Positions 41,610 to 50,121 of a stretch of DNA of 64,000 nt are shown in pieces. Source of the DNA: Deinococcus multiflagellatus (GTDB lineage Bacteria > Deinococcota > Deinococci > Deinococcales > Deinococcaceae); NCBI RefSeq assembly GCF_020166415.1, contig NZ_JAIQXV010000021.1, forward strand, positions 14,962-78,961. Reading direction: 5' to 3'. How positions within the stretch are numbered: the stretch's first letter is position 1; the number at the start of each line of letters is the position of its first letter. The translations under genes were made by a program, and so were the position numbers. Below the pieces are notes generated by a model, which saw only the letters and a program-made list of their open reading frames with translations, was not told the origin of the DNA and did not search any database.

Positions 41610-41953
41610 TGCCCAGGGCGATGACCGCCAGGCCGCCTGCGCCCCATCCCCCTGAGGGGGAAGCCTGTCACGCGAGCCCGCATCTCTGCATGCCCGAAGA
41701 CAGTCGCCAGCGCGCCGCGCGTCGTCTCGCCATCGCCCGCGGTCACCTGGAAAGCATCCGCCGCTCCCTGGAAGATCCCAACATCTACTGCGTGGACGTG
41801 CTGCGGCAGATCAAGGCCGTGCAGGGCGCACTTGACGGCGCGGCCAGCGTGGTCCTGCGCGGGCATCTCGAAGCGCATGTGGCGACCGCCGCCACCCGTG
41901 GTGACGCCCAGGACATGGTGGACGAGCTCATGGACGTGCTCAAGTACATCTGA
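41609..41953 (+). CDS. csoR: CsoR-family copper-sensing repressor (Cys-His-His type)
   Basis: A CsoR/RcnR-family repressor of 114 residues from the coupled start at 41609; an internal ATG at 41690 would give 87 residues, closer to family length, and the first 27 residues look non-conserved. Helix 1 is RRLAIARGHLESIRRSL, the first ligand is Cys in YCVDVLRQI, and the second and third are His and His in RGHLEAHV, where copper CsoR usually has His-Cys. Thermus CsoR uses the same C-H-H set. It should repress copA and copZ-csoR. Confidence 0.9.
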   Translation: MPRAMTARPPAPHPPEGEACHASPHLCMPEDSRQRAARRLAIARGHLESIRRSLEDPNIYCVDVLRQIKAVQGALDGAASVVLRGHLEAHVATAATRGDAQDMVDELMDVLKYI

Positions 41954-42156
41954 GTGACGGCAAACCCCCTGTAAGGTTGCCAGGGTGAATGACGCGCCGT
42001 TGGCCAGCCGCTGCTGACGGACCCAGATCACATCCAGAACGCGGCGGTCCGCTTGCCCTTTTCCCGTCGTTGCCTGTTCACGGCCGCTGACCACCTCCGC
42101 CCTCCCGCTCCGGGACGAGCCCATGGGTTCGCCCCGGTGTTCCTGCGAGGCTGCCC

Positions 42157-42393
42157 ATGCCGCACGTCATCCTGTATGCCACACCCACCTGCCCCGACTG
42201 CCACGCGCTGCGGCGCTGGTTTGACCGGCACGGCGTCGCGTTTGAAGAACGCGACCTGACGAACCCGGCCGTCGCTGAGGAAGCCAAAGCTCGGTACGGC
42301 GTCCGGGTCGCGCCCATTACCGTTGTTGGTGAACAGTTCTTCTACGGCACCTTCGACCAGCAGCGGCCCAAACTGCAAGCGCTGCTGAGTTGA
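42157..42393 (+). CDS. Glutaredoxin-like protein (CPDC)
   Basis: A 78-residue thioredoxin-fold protein with active site TCPDCHAL (Cys 12 and 15) and the VAPITVVG cis-Pro loop. It resembles mycoredoxin/NrdH-type glutaredoxins. A paralogue with the same CPDC site lies in the zntA operon at 56758, and both share the unusual ending FFYGTFDQQRP or FFGTVDQQRP, suggesting a shared metal-stress role. Confidence 0.85.
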   Translation: MPHVILYATPTCPDCHALRRWFDRHGVAFEERDLTNPAVAEEAKARYGVRVAPITVVGEQFFYGTFDQQRPKLQALLS

Positions 42394-42559
42394 TGCTGGT
42401 GGGGCAGGGTTGACCGCCACTGGGGCGCGTTCCCCTGTCCAGAGTCAGGCTGGCCCGTGCTGAAACGCCGAGCCCCGCGCGGCCCTTGAATCTCCACACC
42501 ACTGAACCTGCAGCGTCTGGCTCGGTACGGCCCGCAGCACACCATGCCCACCCATTCGG

Positions 42560-42585
42560 TGCCGGCCTGTTCCTTCAGGCCGGCA
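42560..42585 (+). terminator. Intrinsic terminator between convergent genes
   Basis: TGCCGGCCTG and CAGGCCGGCA (10 bp) around TTCCTT, followed by TTT on the plus strand; it can serve the glutaredoxin and the convergent M23 transcripts. Confidence 0.75.
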
Positions 42586-42597
42586 TTTGGGCCCCGC

Positions 42598-43665
42598 TTA
42601 TCTCGGCCAGAGACGGTTGATCCACCCGGCCGGGTCCGTGCCTTCCCCGCGCACCCGCATCTCCAGGTGCAGGTGCGGGCCGGTGCTCAGCCCGGTGCTG
42701 CCCACTTCCCCGATCTTGTCGCCGCGGCTGACCTTCTGCCCCACCTTCACCGTGACCCGGCGCTGGTGAAAGTACAGGCTGGTCACGCCGGCGCCGTGGT
42801 CCAAGATGACCAGCCCGCCGCGCACGGGGTACATGCAGGCCATGACGACCGTGCCGTCATTGACCGCACTGACCGTGGTGCCCGCCGGGGCACGGTAATC
42901 GGTGCCGTAGTGGTACTGCACCGGGCCGCCCGCCACGTAGGTGCGCGGCTGCCCGAACGCACTGCTCTGTGCGCGGACCTGCACGGCGTCCTGAAACGGC
43001 TTCGTCCAGACGGGCGGGGTCCGCAGGGCGTACGCACGCTCCACCGCAGCGTCCTCCGCGGCCCGTGCCGGGTCCTGCAGTTTGCCGCTGATGCTGGGCG
43101 GGAGGTTCAGGCGCTGGACCGGCTGGGGCAGGCCCGCCACGGGGAGGCTGCGCCGGAGCACCTGCCCGTCCAGCTCGATCTCGTAGATCAGCGGCGTGGC
43201 TTTGCCCAGCAGCACCCGGCCTAGCACGAGGAAGGTGCCGTTGCCAGTCGGGACGGGCGTGAGGCGCTCGGCGGGCAGGCGCACGTCCTCGCCCACTTCA
43301 CTGGGGAAGTGGACGCGGGCCTGCGCGGCGCGGGGGCCGGTGAGGCGCAGCGTAAAGGCTTCCCCCATGCGCAGGGTGGTCGGCGCGGTGACGTTCACGC
43401 CGGGCAGGGCCGGTGTGGGGGGCAAGGGCGAGGCAGGCGCCGGCGACGCGGACGCCGCCGGTTCACCCGGAAGGCGCAGGGTTTGCCCGACCTCCAGGGT
43501 GGTGGTGCTCAGGCCGTTGAGCCGCACGAGTTCCGCGACCGTGGTGCCAGCGGTCCGCGCGAGACTGAAGAGGGTGTCGCCGGGTTTCACGGTGTACGCG
43601 CCCGCCACGCTGGTGAGCAGGGCGGCGCTCAGCAGGAGGGCGCGGTGCAGGGGCGTCAGGGTCAT
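42598..43665 (-). CDS. Secreted LysM + M23 peptidase
   Basis: A 355-residue exported wall enzyme. Signal peptide, LysM module ([21 protein letters not shown], about residues 22-66), Pro/Ala-rich linker, a central beta domain (about 85-200) and a complete M23 domain: [18 protein letters not shown] and GPHLHLEM. Here the HxH zinc motif is intact, unlike the two smaller M23 paralogues in the window. It follows the alpha/beta hydrolase after 17 nt and shares its PhoB-box-like promoter. Confidence 0.9.
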   Translation of the reverse strand: MTLTPLHRALLLSAALLTSVAGAYTVKPGDTLFSLARTAGTTVAELVRLNGLSTTTLEVGQTLRLPGEPAASASPAPASPLPPTPALPGVNVTAPTTLRMGEAFTLRLTGPRAAQARVHFPSEVGEDVRLPAERLTPVPTGNGTFLVLGRVLLGKATPLIYEIELDGQVLRRSLPVAGLPQPVQRLNLPPSISGKLQDPARAAEDAAVERAYALRTPPVWTKPFQDAVQVRAQSSAFGQPRTYVAGGPVQYHYGTDYRAPAGTTVSAVNDGTVVMACMYPVRGGLVILDHGAGVTSLYFHQRRVTVKVGQKVSRGDKIGEVGSTGLSTGPHLHLEMRVRGEGTDPAGWINRLWPR

Positions 43666-43682
43666 GGTTGCCTCACAGGGGA

Positions 43683-44627
43683 TCACAGGTGCGTCTTGAA
43701 AAAGGCGATGGACCGGTCCAGCGCCGCTTTCAGGTTGCGGCTGAGGTCGTGGTTGTCGCCTGCGTACGTGTAGAAGGTCACGGGTTGCCCGGCGGCTTTC
43801 AGGCCACTGGCGAGCGACTGCGACAGACGGTAGGGCACGTGCGTATCTCCGGTCGCGTGGTGCAGCTGGAGGGGCCGGCCCTTGAGGTCCGCCAGGTAGG
43901 AATTCGGGGAGATGGCCCGGTAGGCGGCCGGGTTGCGCTCGGGGCGGCCGAGGGCCGCGAGCAACCGGGCGCGCGGGTCGTTCGGGTCGCCGCGGCCCCA
44001 TTGCGGGAGGTCTTTGAAGAGCAGGTCGTACGGGCCGACCACACCCGCCCAGATCACGCCAGCTTTAATGTCTGGGCTCACGACCATGGCGCGCAGGGTG
44101 ATGTGGCCGCCCATGGAGTGGCCCCACATGCCCAGGCGGGCCTTGTTCACGCCCTTGAGGGTTTTCAGGGAGGACGCGGCGTTCAGCACGTCGGTGGTGT
44201 ACTCGGGGGACCAGTACGAGGTGCCGGCCGGCTGGCCCTGGGAGCTCCCGTGGCCCCGGTAGTCGGGTTTGAGCACCACGAAACCGGCGCGCGCGAAGGC
44301 GTCCACGTACGCGACGTACCGCTCGGTGGTGCGGTACTCGTTCGGCGGAATGTAGCCGTGGTTGAACACGATGGCGGGCCAGCCGCCTTTGGGAGGCGTG
44401 CCGGTGGGCACGGTGAGCAGGGCGTTGATGCGCAGGCCGTCGGACTGGTAGGACACGACGCGCCGGGTGTAGTTCGCGCCGGGGGCGAGGGTCTGCTGGG
44501 TGGTGAGCGCGCTGCCGGGGTAGGTGCGGGCGCGCATGCGCTCGATGGACAGGGGGTGATCGGCGCCCTGGGCGGTGGCCACAGCACTGAACGCAGCGAT
44601 CAGAAGGGCGAGACGGACGTGAAGCAT
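43683..44627 (-). CDS. Secreted alpha/beta hydrolase (S9/prolyl-oligopeptidase-like)
   Basis: A 314-residue exported hydrolase. Signal peptide (residues 1-23), nucleophile elbow GHSMGG near residue 174, Asp in [10 protein letters not shown] near 262 and His in [10 protein letters not shown] near 297 complete a Ser-Asp-His triad. The lid-less compact fold resembles acylaminoacyl-peptidase or dienelactone-hydrolase relatives. ATG 44627 has GGAGG 5 nt upstream. First gene of an operon with the M23 peptidase. Confidence 0.85.
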   Translation of the reverse strand: MLHVRLALLIAAFSAVATAQGADHPLSIERMRARTYPGSALTTQQTLAPGANYTRRVVSYQSDGLRINALLTVPTGTPPKGGWPAIVFNHGYIPPNEYRTTERYVAYVDAFARAGFVVLKPDYRGHGSSQGQPAGTSYWSPEYTTDVLNAASSLKTLKGVNKARLGMWGHSMGGHITLRAMVVSPDIKAGVIWAGVVGPYDLLFKDLPQWGRGDPNDPRARLLAALGRPERNPAAYRAISPNSYLADLKGRPLQLHHATGDTHVPYRLSQSLASGLKAAGQPVTFYTYAGDNHDLSRNLKAALDRSIAFFKTHL

Positions 44628-44666
44628 GCAAACCTCCATCGGGTGAGGAGCGGGAAACGTCCGCCC

Positions 44667-44698
44667 ACGGTACTGCCGCGCTGTAAAGCTCGTGTAAA
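44667..44698 (-). promoter_or_regulatory. PhoB-box-like promoter of hydrolase-M23 operon
   Basis: Minus strand: TTTACA at 44698-44693 and 44687-44682 (period 11, CTTTACACGAGCTTTACA), then TACCGT (44672-44667) 20 nt after the first hexamer. The repeat is identical to that of the DUF305 gene at 5279. Confidence 0.8.
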
Positions 44699-44764
44699 GC
44701 GCCGCCGGGCCAGGCGGCTGAACACCTGGTTGACTGTTCTCCACACCGGCCCGCGCAGGAGAGA

Positions 44765-45358
44765 TCAGTTCACTCGGGGGGCCATCATGTACGCCAGACC
44801 ACCCGCGTGATTGAGCCACAGGCGCTCAAAGGTGGCCCGGGGGTACGTGCGCTGCACGTCGGCATCGCTCTGGGCGGCAGGATCATTGACCACCGGGTTG
44901 CCCTGGGCATCAAAGCCGATCAGCACGAGGAGGTGGCCGTCAGACCAGGAGAGAGGCGCACCCGGTAGCTCGCCGGCTTTTAAGCGCAGGCTGAGCGCCA
45001 GGGGCACGCCTCCCTGGAGGTAGGCTTCGGCATCCCGCAGGCTGCCCATCCGGGTGACGAACGCCTGGAGGCCCTGCGTGGCCGCGCAGGCCGTATTGAA
45101 TGGCCAGTTTCCGAAACCCTCGTATGTGGCGTCATACGTCGCCTTCGCCGCGTCAGGGACTCGCACAGGCCGCTTCCAGAATCCCAGAAGCATGCTGACA
45201 CTCGTGGGGCTGCACCAGACCGGGCCGCCGTTCGGGTAGACCATCTGGGAGAGGCGAGGGATCTTCAGGACTTTGTACCAAGCGGATGGTTGGCCTAGCT
45301 GGCCCTGATCACGCAGGCGCAGGGCGGTATCCGTGGTATTGAACAACAGCAGCTGCAC
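44765..45358 (-). pseudogene. C39-like peptidase, N-terminally truncated
   Basis: 197 residues of a C39-like peptidase with catalytic Cys in GGPVWCSPTSVSMLLG, His in DGHLLVLIGFD and Asn/Asp in VVNDPAA. The catalytic domain starts within 35 residues of the N-terminus and no signal peptide is present, while relatives are exported with an extra N-terminal domain. The frame begins with a GTG exactly where a truncated gene on the other strand begins, which points to a recombination junction near 45345-45375. It may be dead or an internal-start product. Confidence 0.6.
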
Positions 45359-45977
45359 GCCCCAGCACGGGGATACGCCGGGCTTTAAGGCTTGGCAAGC
45401 TGACCTCGAACAGGTCCGGGAGGAGAGCAGGGCCGTCCGGAGGGCGCAGAACAGCGCCCAGGCTCAGGATCAAACCCACGCGCAGATCCAAGGCTGGTTG
45501 CGCGACCTGGGTCTGGCACTGGGATTCGAGGTCTGGATCGCGGCGAACGACCGATCACGGCCATACGGTCATGGCCGACTGAGCGATGGGTGCCTCGAGA
45601 CGCTGCCGCCGGGGATGGCGGGAACTGCGGGGGCAGATGCTGTCCGGCTGATTGATGTGGTCTGGTTTGAACGGGCGACGCTGAGCCCTGCGGCAGCCTT
45701 CGAGGTTGAGCACACCACCTCGATTTACTCCGGCATAGTCCGGCTGCTGGATCTGGCCCTTGGGGCTCCAGAACGGGCCGTCAACGGCCTGTATCTGGTG
45801 GCCCCAGACAGCCGTGAGGCGGACGTCCGTGAACAGATCCAGCGACCAGCCTTCCAGGCAGTGAGTCACCTTCACATGCGGTATTTGCCATACAGCGAAT
45901 AGGAGCGGCACCGGGACGCCATGGCGCGGTTCGGGCACGGCCTTCACGCCGTTGAGGCCATTGCCCGCCCCCTCTAA
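45333..45977 (+). pseudogene. PD-(D/E)XK nuclease-like gene with in-frame TAG
   Basis: The frame gives 189 residues, then TAG (45900-45902), then continues in frame for 24 codons (ERHRDAMARFGHGL, EAIARPL) to TAA at 45977. Coding character is unbroken across the TAG, so it looks like a nonsense mutation. The core LIDVVWFE ... AAFEVEHTTSIYSGIVRL resembles the PD-(D/E)XK nuclease core of restriction-like enzymes (D and ExE). The 5' part is cut at the junction with the C39 gene. Family assignment is tentative. Confidence 0.6.
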
Positions 45978-46079
45978 CTGGCTCTGCGCCGACTGGCCGC
46001 ACGTCTCCTGACGGCGGCGGGTGGCGACGTCAGCCCTGTTTGCCACGCCCCACCTCTGGGCCACGCTCAGGGTGGCGAA

Positions 46080-46187
46080 ATGAACGGGTCAGTGAAACGC
46101 AGTCTGGGCGTCTACGAAGACGCAGAGCCCATCAAGGGTGCCTTCGACCACTGCCAGAAGGCCGGGCAAGCACGACCATCACAGTGA
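46080..46187 (+). CDS. Small ORF, possible stress-protein fragment
   Basis: A 35-codon ORF (KRSLGVYEDAEPIKGAFDHC) with CAGGGT 6 nt before the ATG. The sequence looks like the first strand and helix of a general stress protein 17M-like domain, cut short. It could be a remnant. Confidence 0.3.
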   Translation: MNGSVKRSLGVYEDAEPIKGAFDHCQKAGQARPSQ

Positions 46188-46224
46188 CGAGACGGGCCGC
46201 GTCTATGGGTGACCGGGTAAGGTC

Positions 46225-46256
46225 TTTACAGGATTTAAATACGGCGGCCTTAGCGT
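46225..46256 (+). promoter_or_regulatory. PhoB-box-like promoter of lnt
   Basis: TTTACA (46225), weak second half TAAATA (46236), TAGCGT (46251-46256) 20 nt after the first hexamer, ATG 7 nt later. Confidence 0.65.
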
Positions 46257-46263
46257 GACGGAC

Positions 46264-47787
46264 ATGAATCACTTCTGGCTCTCCCAGAGCGGACGCCGTT
46301 CGCTGGCCGCTCCGAGCGTGCCACTCTGGTTACCGACCCTGCTGTCTGGCGTCGTGCTCGCTCTGTTGGTCCTGCCAGCGTCGGCGTTCGGGGTGCTGGC
46401 AGCCGGGTCACTGGCCGTGCTGCACAGGAGCCTTCAACGGGCCAGCAGTGTTCGGGCCGCATTTGGGCAGGGTTTTGCGTTTGCCCTGGGGTTTTTTGCC
46501 GTGCACTTGGTGTGGTTGCCGGTCAGTATGACGCCGGTGCTTGGACCACTGGGAGGCGTTATGACCGTGCTGGTCATTCCCGCAGCAGCGTTGACCTGGG
46601 CCGCGCCACTGGCCGCAGCCCGGCTGATCTTTGGCCGGTGGACGCTGCTGGCGCTGCCCTTCGTCTGGGTGGTGCTGGAACATCTGCGAACAATCGGGCC
46701 GCTGGCATTTCCATGGGGAGCGCCAGGCTACGCTCTCACCGACACGCTTTTCGCCCAGCTGGCGTCCCTTGGGGGTGTCGGGCTCTTGACCTTCTTTGTC
46801 ACCCTCACGGCCAGCATGCTGGCCAGGCTGCACCGTCTGCCGTGGCCGGTCTGGGTGAGCACAGCCATCCTGTGGGGCCTGGGCCTGAGTTGGAGTACCC
46901 AGCACATGGCCAGGCGCCCAGCCCCCAACACTGCAGTCCTGGTGCAGGGGGCGGTCGATCCGCTGCAAAAACAAAGGAGGCGGACGCTGGAGGAACTGGA
47001 CCTGTACCTCTCGCTGAGTTCGGACGCCCTCAAGACAGGCCCAGCGGACCTGGTCGTGTGGCCGGAAACGGCCAGTCCGCTGCCGGCCACCGACGAGCGG
47101 GTGCTTGGTCCTGCGCTGCGCCTGGAGGTGCCCATGGTGCTCGGCGCGCCTGGGGGCACGCCCGGAGAGCAGCGCAACAGTGCCTATGGTCTTGATGGAA
47201 GAGTCGCGGGCCGGCAAGACAAGCGGCGGCTCGTCCCATTCGGGGAACAGTTGCCGTTCGAGTCTCTGCTTAGGGGCCTGTATGGGCCAGTGCTCAGCCG
47301 TCTGGGCCTACCCGGCTTCACCAGCGTCGTCCCGGGATCCGGTCTGGCCGTGCTGCCCCTGCGTGACCTGCGCGCCGGCATTAGTATCTGTTACGAGTCA
47401 GTCTTTCCCGCCTTCAGCCGTCAGGCGGTGCTGAGCGGTGCAAATCTGCTGGTGGTGATCTCGAATGACGCTTGGTTCGGCCCTGGACTAGGCGCAGAGC
47501 AACACTTCCAGATGGGCCGCCTGCGCGCCATTGAGACAGGGCGTTTTCTCCTCCGCGCTGGGAATGACGGCATCACTGCCGCAGTCGATCCAGCAGGGCG
47601 AATCCTGATGCGGGCGCCCAGGGGAGACCGCGCGGCTTTCCGCGCGCCATTTGGCCAGGTCGATACCCTCACGCCGTACGTCCAGTATGGCGATTGGATC
47701 AGTAGACTCAGTGTGATCGTCTTGACTGGGCTTCTGGCGCTCCGTTGGCAGGCTGGGGGTAGACGGGCAACAGGGGTTCACCCATGA
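46264..47787 (+). CDS. lnt: Apolipoprotein N-acyltransferase
   Basis: A 507-residue membrane enzyme that adds the third acyl chain to lipoproteins. About eight helices are arranged around a nitrilase domain with the Glu-Lys-Cys triad: E in VVWPETASP near residue 263, K in RQDKRRLVPFGE near 324 and C in ICYESVFP near 376. The ATG at 46264 is preferred over the GTG three codons upstream, because it lies 7 nt after TAGCGT and the GTG overlaps the -10. A second lnt is at 60764. Confidence 0.92.
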   Translation: MNHFWLSQSGRRSLAAPSVPLWLPTLLSGVVLALLVLPASAFGVLAAGSLAVLHRSLQRASSVRAAFGQGFAFALGFFAVHLVWLPVSMTPVLGPLGGVMTVLVIPAAALTWAAPLAAARLIFGRWTLLALPFVWVVLEHLRTIGPLAFPWGAPGYALTDTLFAQLASLGGVGLLTFFVTLTASMLARLHRLPWPVWVSTAILWGLGLSWSTQHMARRPAPNTAVLVQGAVDPLQKQRRRTLEELDLYLSLSSDALKTGPADLVVWPETASPLPATDERVLGPALRLEVPMVLGAPGGTPGEQRNSAYGLDGRVAGRQDKRRLVPFGEQLPFESLLRGLYGPVLSRLGLPGFTSVVPGSGLAVLPLRDLRAGISICYESVFPAFSRQAVLSGANLLVVISNDAWFGPGLGAEQHFQMGRLRAIETGRFLLRAGNDGITAAVDPAGRILMRAPRGDRAAFRAPFGQVDTLTPYVQYGDWISRLSVIVLTGLLALRWQAGGRRATGVHP

Positions 47788-47939
47788 CCTGAAGAACCGT
47801 GCCCCGTTTCCTGATATGGCCGCCCACCCTTGAGTGTCCTGTGCGCTTGCCAGTCCATCTAGAAAAGCCACGGTCAGCGTCGGAGCGCCAATGGACACCA
47901 TGAGGCGAGTCTAGCGGCAGGCTCCCGTTCAGACCGTGG

Positions 47940-48489
47940 CACGTAAGCGGTTGGTGCGCTTGAGCCTTGTGAGCCGGGTTGAGGCCGGTCAGATGGAACT
48001 GCACCTGCAGCGGATGTCGGTGGCCTCCCTGCTGGAACACGCGCAGCAGAGCTACGCGCCGCCGTTCGAGGACAAGCCAGTGAGGCCCGCTCGTGGAGCG
48101 GCCGCCTGACGCGCTGGAGACCTGGACGGATCCAGCGCGCGGGTCAAGTGCTCTCGAATGTGCTGAGCAATGCGCTTCGGCACACCGCTGCGGGCGGACA
48201 GGTCCAGGTAATCACCCAGGCCAATAGCGACATGATCCAGATCACTGTGCAGGGCACGGGCATTGCACCGGAACATCTGGACCGGGTGTTTGAGCGGTTC
48301 TTCCGGGCCAATGCGGCGCGGACTCGGGGCGAGGGCACTGGGGTTGGCCTGACGGTGGCCCGGGCCATGGGCGGTGACCTGAGTGTGATATCGGCGCTGG
48401 GACAAGGCGCGGCGTTCACGCTGGGCCTGCCCACACTGGTGTCTCGCCCGCCTGTCAGGCTTTACGAAAGCGAAATAGAAGCTCGGTAG
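47940..48489 (+). pseudogene. Decayed sensor kinase fragment
   Basis: Two frames together match the last ~60 percent of the kinase at 4103: LSLVSRVEAGQMELHLQR ... APPFEDK, a stop near 48108 after an indel, then in another frame VLSNVLSNALRHTAAGGQ ... EHLDRVFERFFRANAARTR and GVGLTVARAMGGDL. The membrane part and H-box are missing and parts of the ATPase domain are deleted. Its end contains the promoter of the next gene. Confidence 0.85.
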
Positions 48490-48492
48490 TGT
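48461..48492 (+). promoter_or_regulatory. PhoB-box-like promoter of lipoprotein gene
   Basis: TTTACG (48461), weak second half GAAATA (48472), TAGTGT (48487-48492) 20 nt after the first hexamer, ATG 7 nt later. It lies in the 3' end of the kinase remnant. Confidence 0.65.
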
Positions 48493-48499
48493 GGCCCGC

Positions 48500-49306
48500 A
48501 TGACCTGCGCTGCTCACCGCCCGAACCGTTCCCGCTGGCGTGCACTGGTGTTGGCCGTCCCCTTGCTGCTGGCGGCGTGTCAGCGCGGCGCACAGTCAGA
48601 ACCGCTCAGCGGCGACTTTCACGCTTTGCGGGTGGTCGGCGGCACCCTGCTCTATGGTGAACATGCGGGTGTGCGCGCCAGTCAGAACGGTGGGCGGACG
48701 TGGAGCGAACCCGATGGGAGTGGAGACGCCATGGCCCTGGTGCAGGCTGGCGACGCGGTCATCCTGGCGGGTCACGAGGTCCTGCAGACCAGCCGGAATC
48801 TCGGGCAGTCCTGGACGCCCCTGCCGCTGGGCACACTCCCTGGGGGTGATCTGCACGGCTTTGCGGTTGATCCGGCGCGGCCTGAGGTGTGGTACGCGAA
48901 CGTGATGGGGCGCGGGGTGTACCGCACCACGGACGGCCAGAACTGGTCGTTTCTGTCAGCCGAGACCACAGGAGCGTGGGCGCTCGCGGCGGGGCCGCAG
49001 CCAGCCCTGTACGCCCTGGACAGCGGAGGCCTGCTCGTCTCACCGGACGGCGTGACCTGGACCCGGCGGCCCAGCAGAGGTGCGCTGCACCTGGACGTGC
49101 ACCCGGTCACCGGGGCGGTGTACGTGGCTGGCCCCCAAGGCGTGGCACGGTCGACGGATCAGGGCCGCACCTGGAAAGACCTGTCGTTTCCCGGTGCAGC
49201 GCGACTGGTGGCAGTTGATCCAGCCAGTGATCACCGGTTGTACGCGGTGAGCGAGAGCGGTGTGGTGTCCCGCTCGGGGGACGGCGGCGCCACCTGGAAC
49301 GACTGA
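48500..49306 (+). CDS. Lipoprotein with BNR/YCF48-type propeller repeats
   Basis: A 268-residue lipoprotein (LLLAAC lipobox at residue ~26). At least five Asp-box-like repeats follow (QNGGRTWSE, RNLGQSWTP, TTDGQNWSF, SPDGVTWTR, STDQGRTWKD, SGDGGATWND), which fold as a beta-propeller of the sortilin/photosynthesis-assembly type (F510_1955-like). Such proteins are surface binding platforms; ligand unknown. The ATG follows TAGTGT by 7 nt. Confidence 0.85.
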   Translation: MTCAAHRPNRSRWRALVLAVPLLLAACQRGAQSEPLSGDFHALRVVGGTLLYGEHAGVRASQNGGRTWSEPDGSGDAMALVQAGDAVILAGHEVLQTSRNLGQSWTPLPLGTLPGGDLHGFAVDPARPEVWYANVMGRGVYRTTDGQNWSFLSAETTGAWALAAGPQPALYALDSGGLLVSPDGVTWTRRPSRGALHLDVHPVTGAVYVAGPQGVARSTDQGRTWKDLSFPGAARLVAVDPASDHRLYAVSESGVVSRSGDGGATWND

Positions 49307-50001
49307 TTCGGCCTGCGGCAGGAAAAGGGCCGCAAGGGCGCCTCAGGCTGACGCCCTGATACGCCCCAGTACCGTCCAGCGCTCTTCCCTCTCTGCAAGA
49401 GCTTCAGAAAAGCCTCTTCATGCAGGATGAACATGCCCAGACCAAAGAGGATGAACGGCATCAGCGCGTGCCCCCAGCGCTGGACAGGTGCCCCCAGCGT
49501 CCGGTGATGGACCAATCAATGGGCGGCCGTCACCCGCACTGCAGTCATGATTGCGAATACAAGCGTGATCAGCGCAATTTCAGCAGGGGTTTTAGTGGAA
49601 AAGAGTGGCGTGTAGAGACTGAGGTTGTTACTGCCGTTCGCAATCGTGACCGCTGCAATACCTTTAATCTGATCGACAGTGCCGTTCTGGGTGTGCGGTG
49701 GGAACTCAGTGGCCTCTTCGTCCTGGGGCTGCCCCCGCGTCTGGCTCCGGCCCGGCAGCTTGCGCCCCCAGAGCACGATGGGCAGCAGACCCAGGAGGCC
49801 CACATCAGTGGGCGCGGTCACCAGGGAGGCGAGTGAGGCCAGCACACTGGCCAGTACGAGCAGACCAAGGCCCAGGTACTGACCTGCAGGCACGTTCCGG
49901 GGGAGGAAGCGGGGATCTGACAGCAAGCCCAGCACGATGAGGCTATCGTCGATATTCGTGCTGACAAATAGGATCATACCCAGGATGGAGCACAGATCCA
50001 T
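49231..50001 (-). pseudogene. Cadmium resistance transporter (CadD family) with in-frame TGA
   Basis: A five-helix CadD-type transporter (LFVSTNIDDSLIVLGLL, GLGLLVLASVLASLASLV, GLLGLLPIVLWG, AAVTIANGSNNLSLYTPLF). The frame stops at TGA 49516-49518 after TAVRVTAAH and continues in the same frame with LVHHRTLGAPVQRWGHALMP, which matches the last helix of the family. Thus a single nonsense change separates the last helix; TGG to TGA would be enough. The tail overlaps the 3' end of the convergent lipoprotein gene. Confidence 0.75.
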
Positions 50002-50079
50002 GCGAGGTTCAGGAGACGCGCGTTGCATGAGGCCACGGAGTTCCAGACCTCTGATGTGCCGGGGAGCAGAGGTCCAGCC

Positions 50080-50111
50080 TTTACAGAAACAAAATGTGCG
50101 GCGCCTACCTT
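50080..50111 (+). promoter_or_regulatory. PhoB-box-like promoter of PBP gene
   Basis: TTTACA (50080), poor second half, TACCTT (50106-50111) 20 nt after the first hexamer; ATG 10 nt later. Confidence 0.55.
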
Positions 50112-50121
50112 AAGCGCGTCC

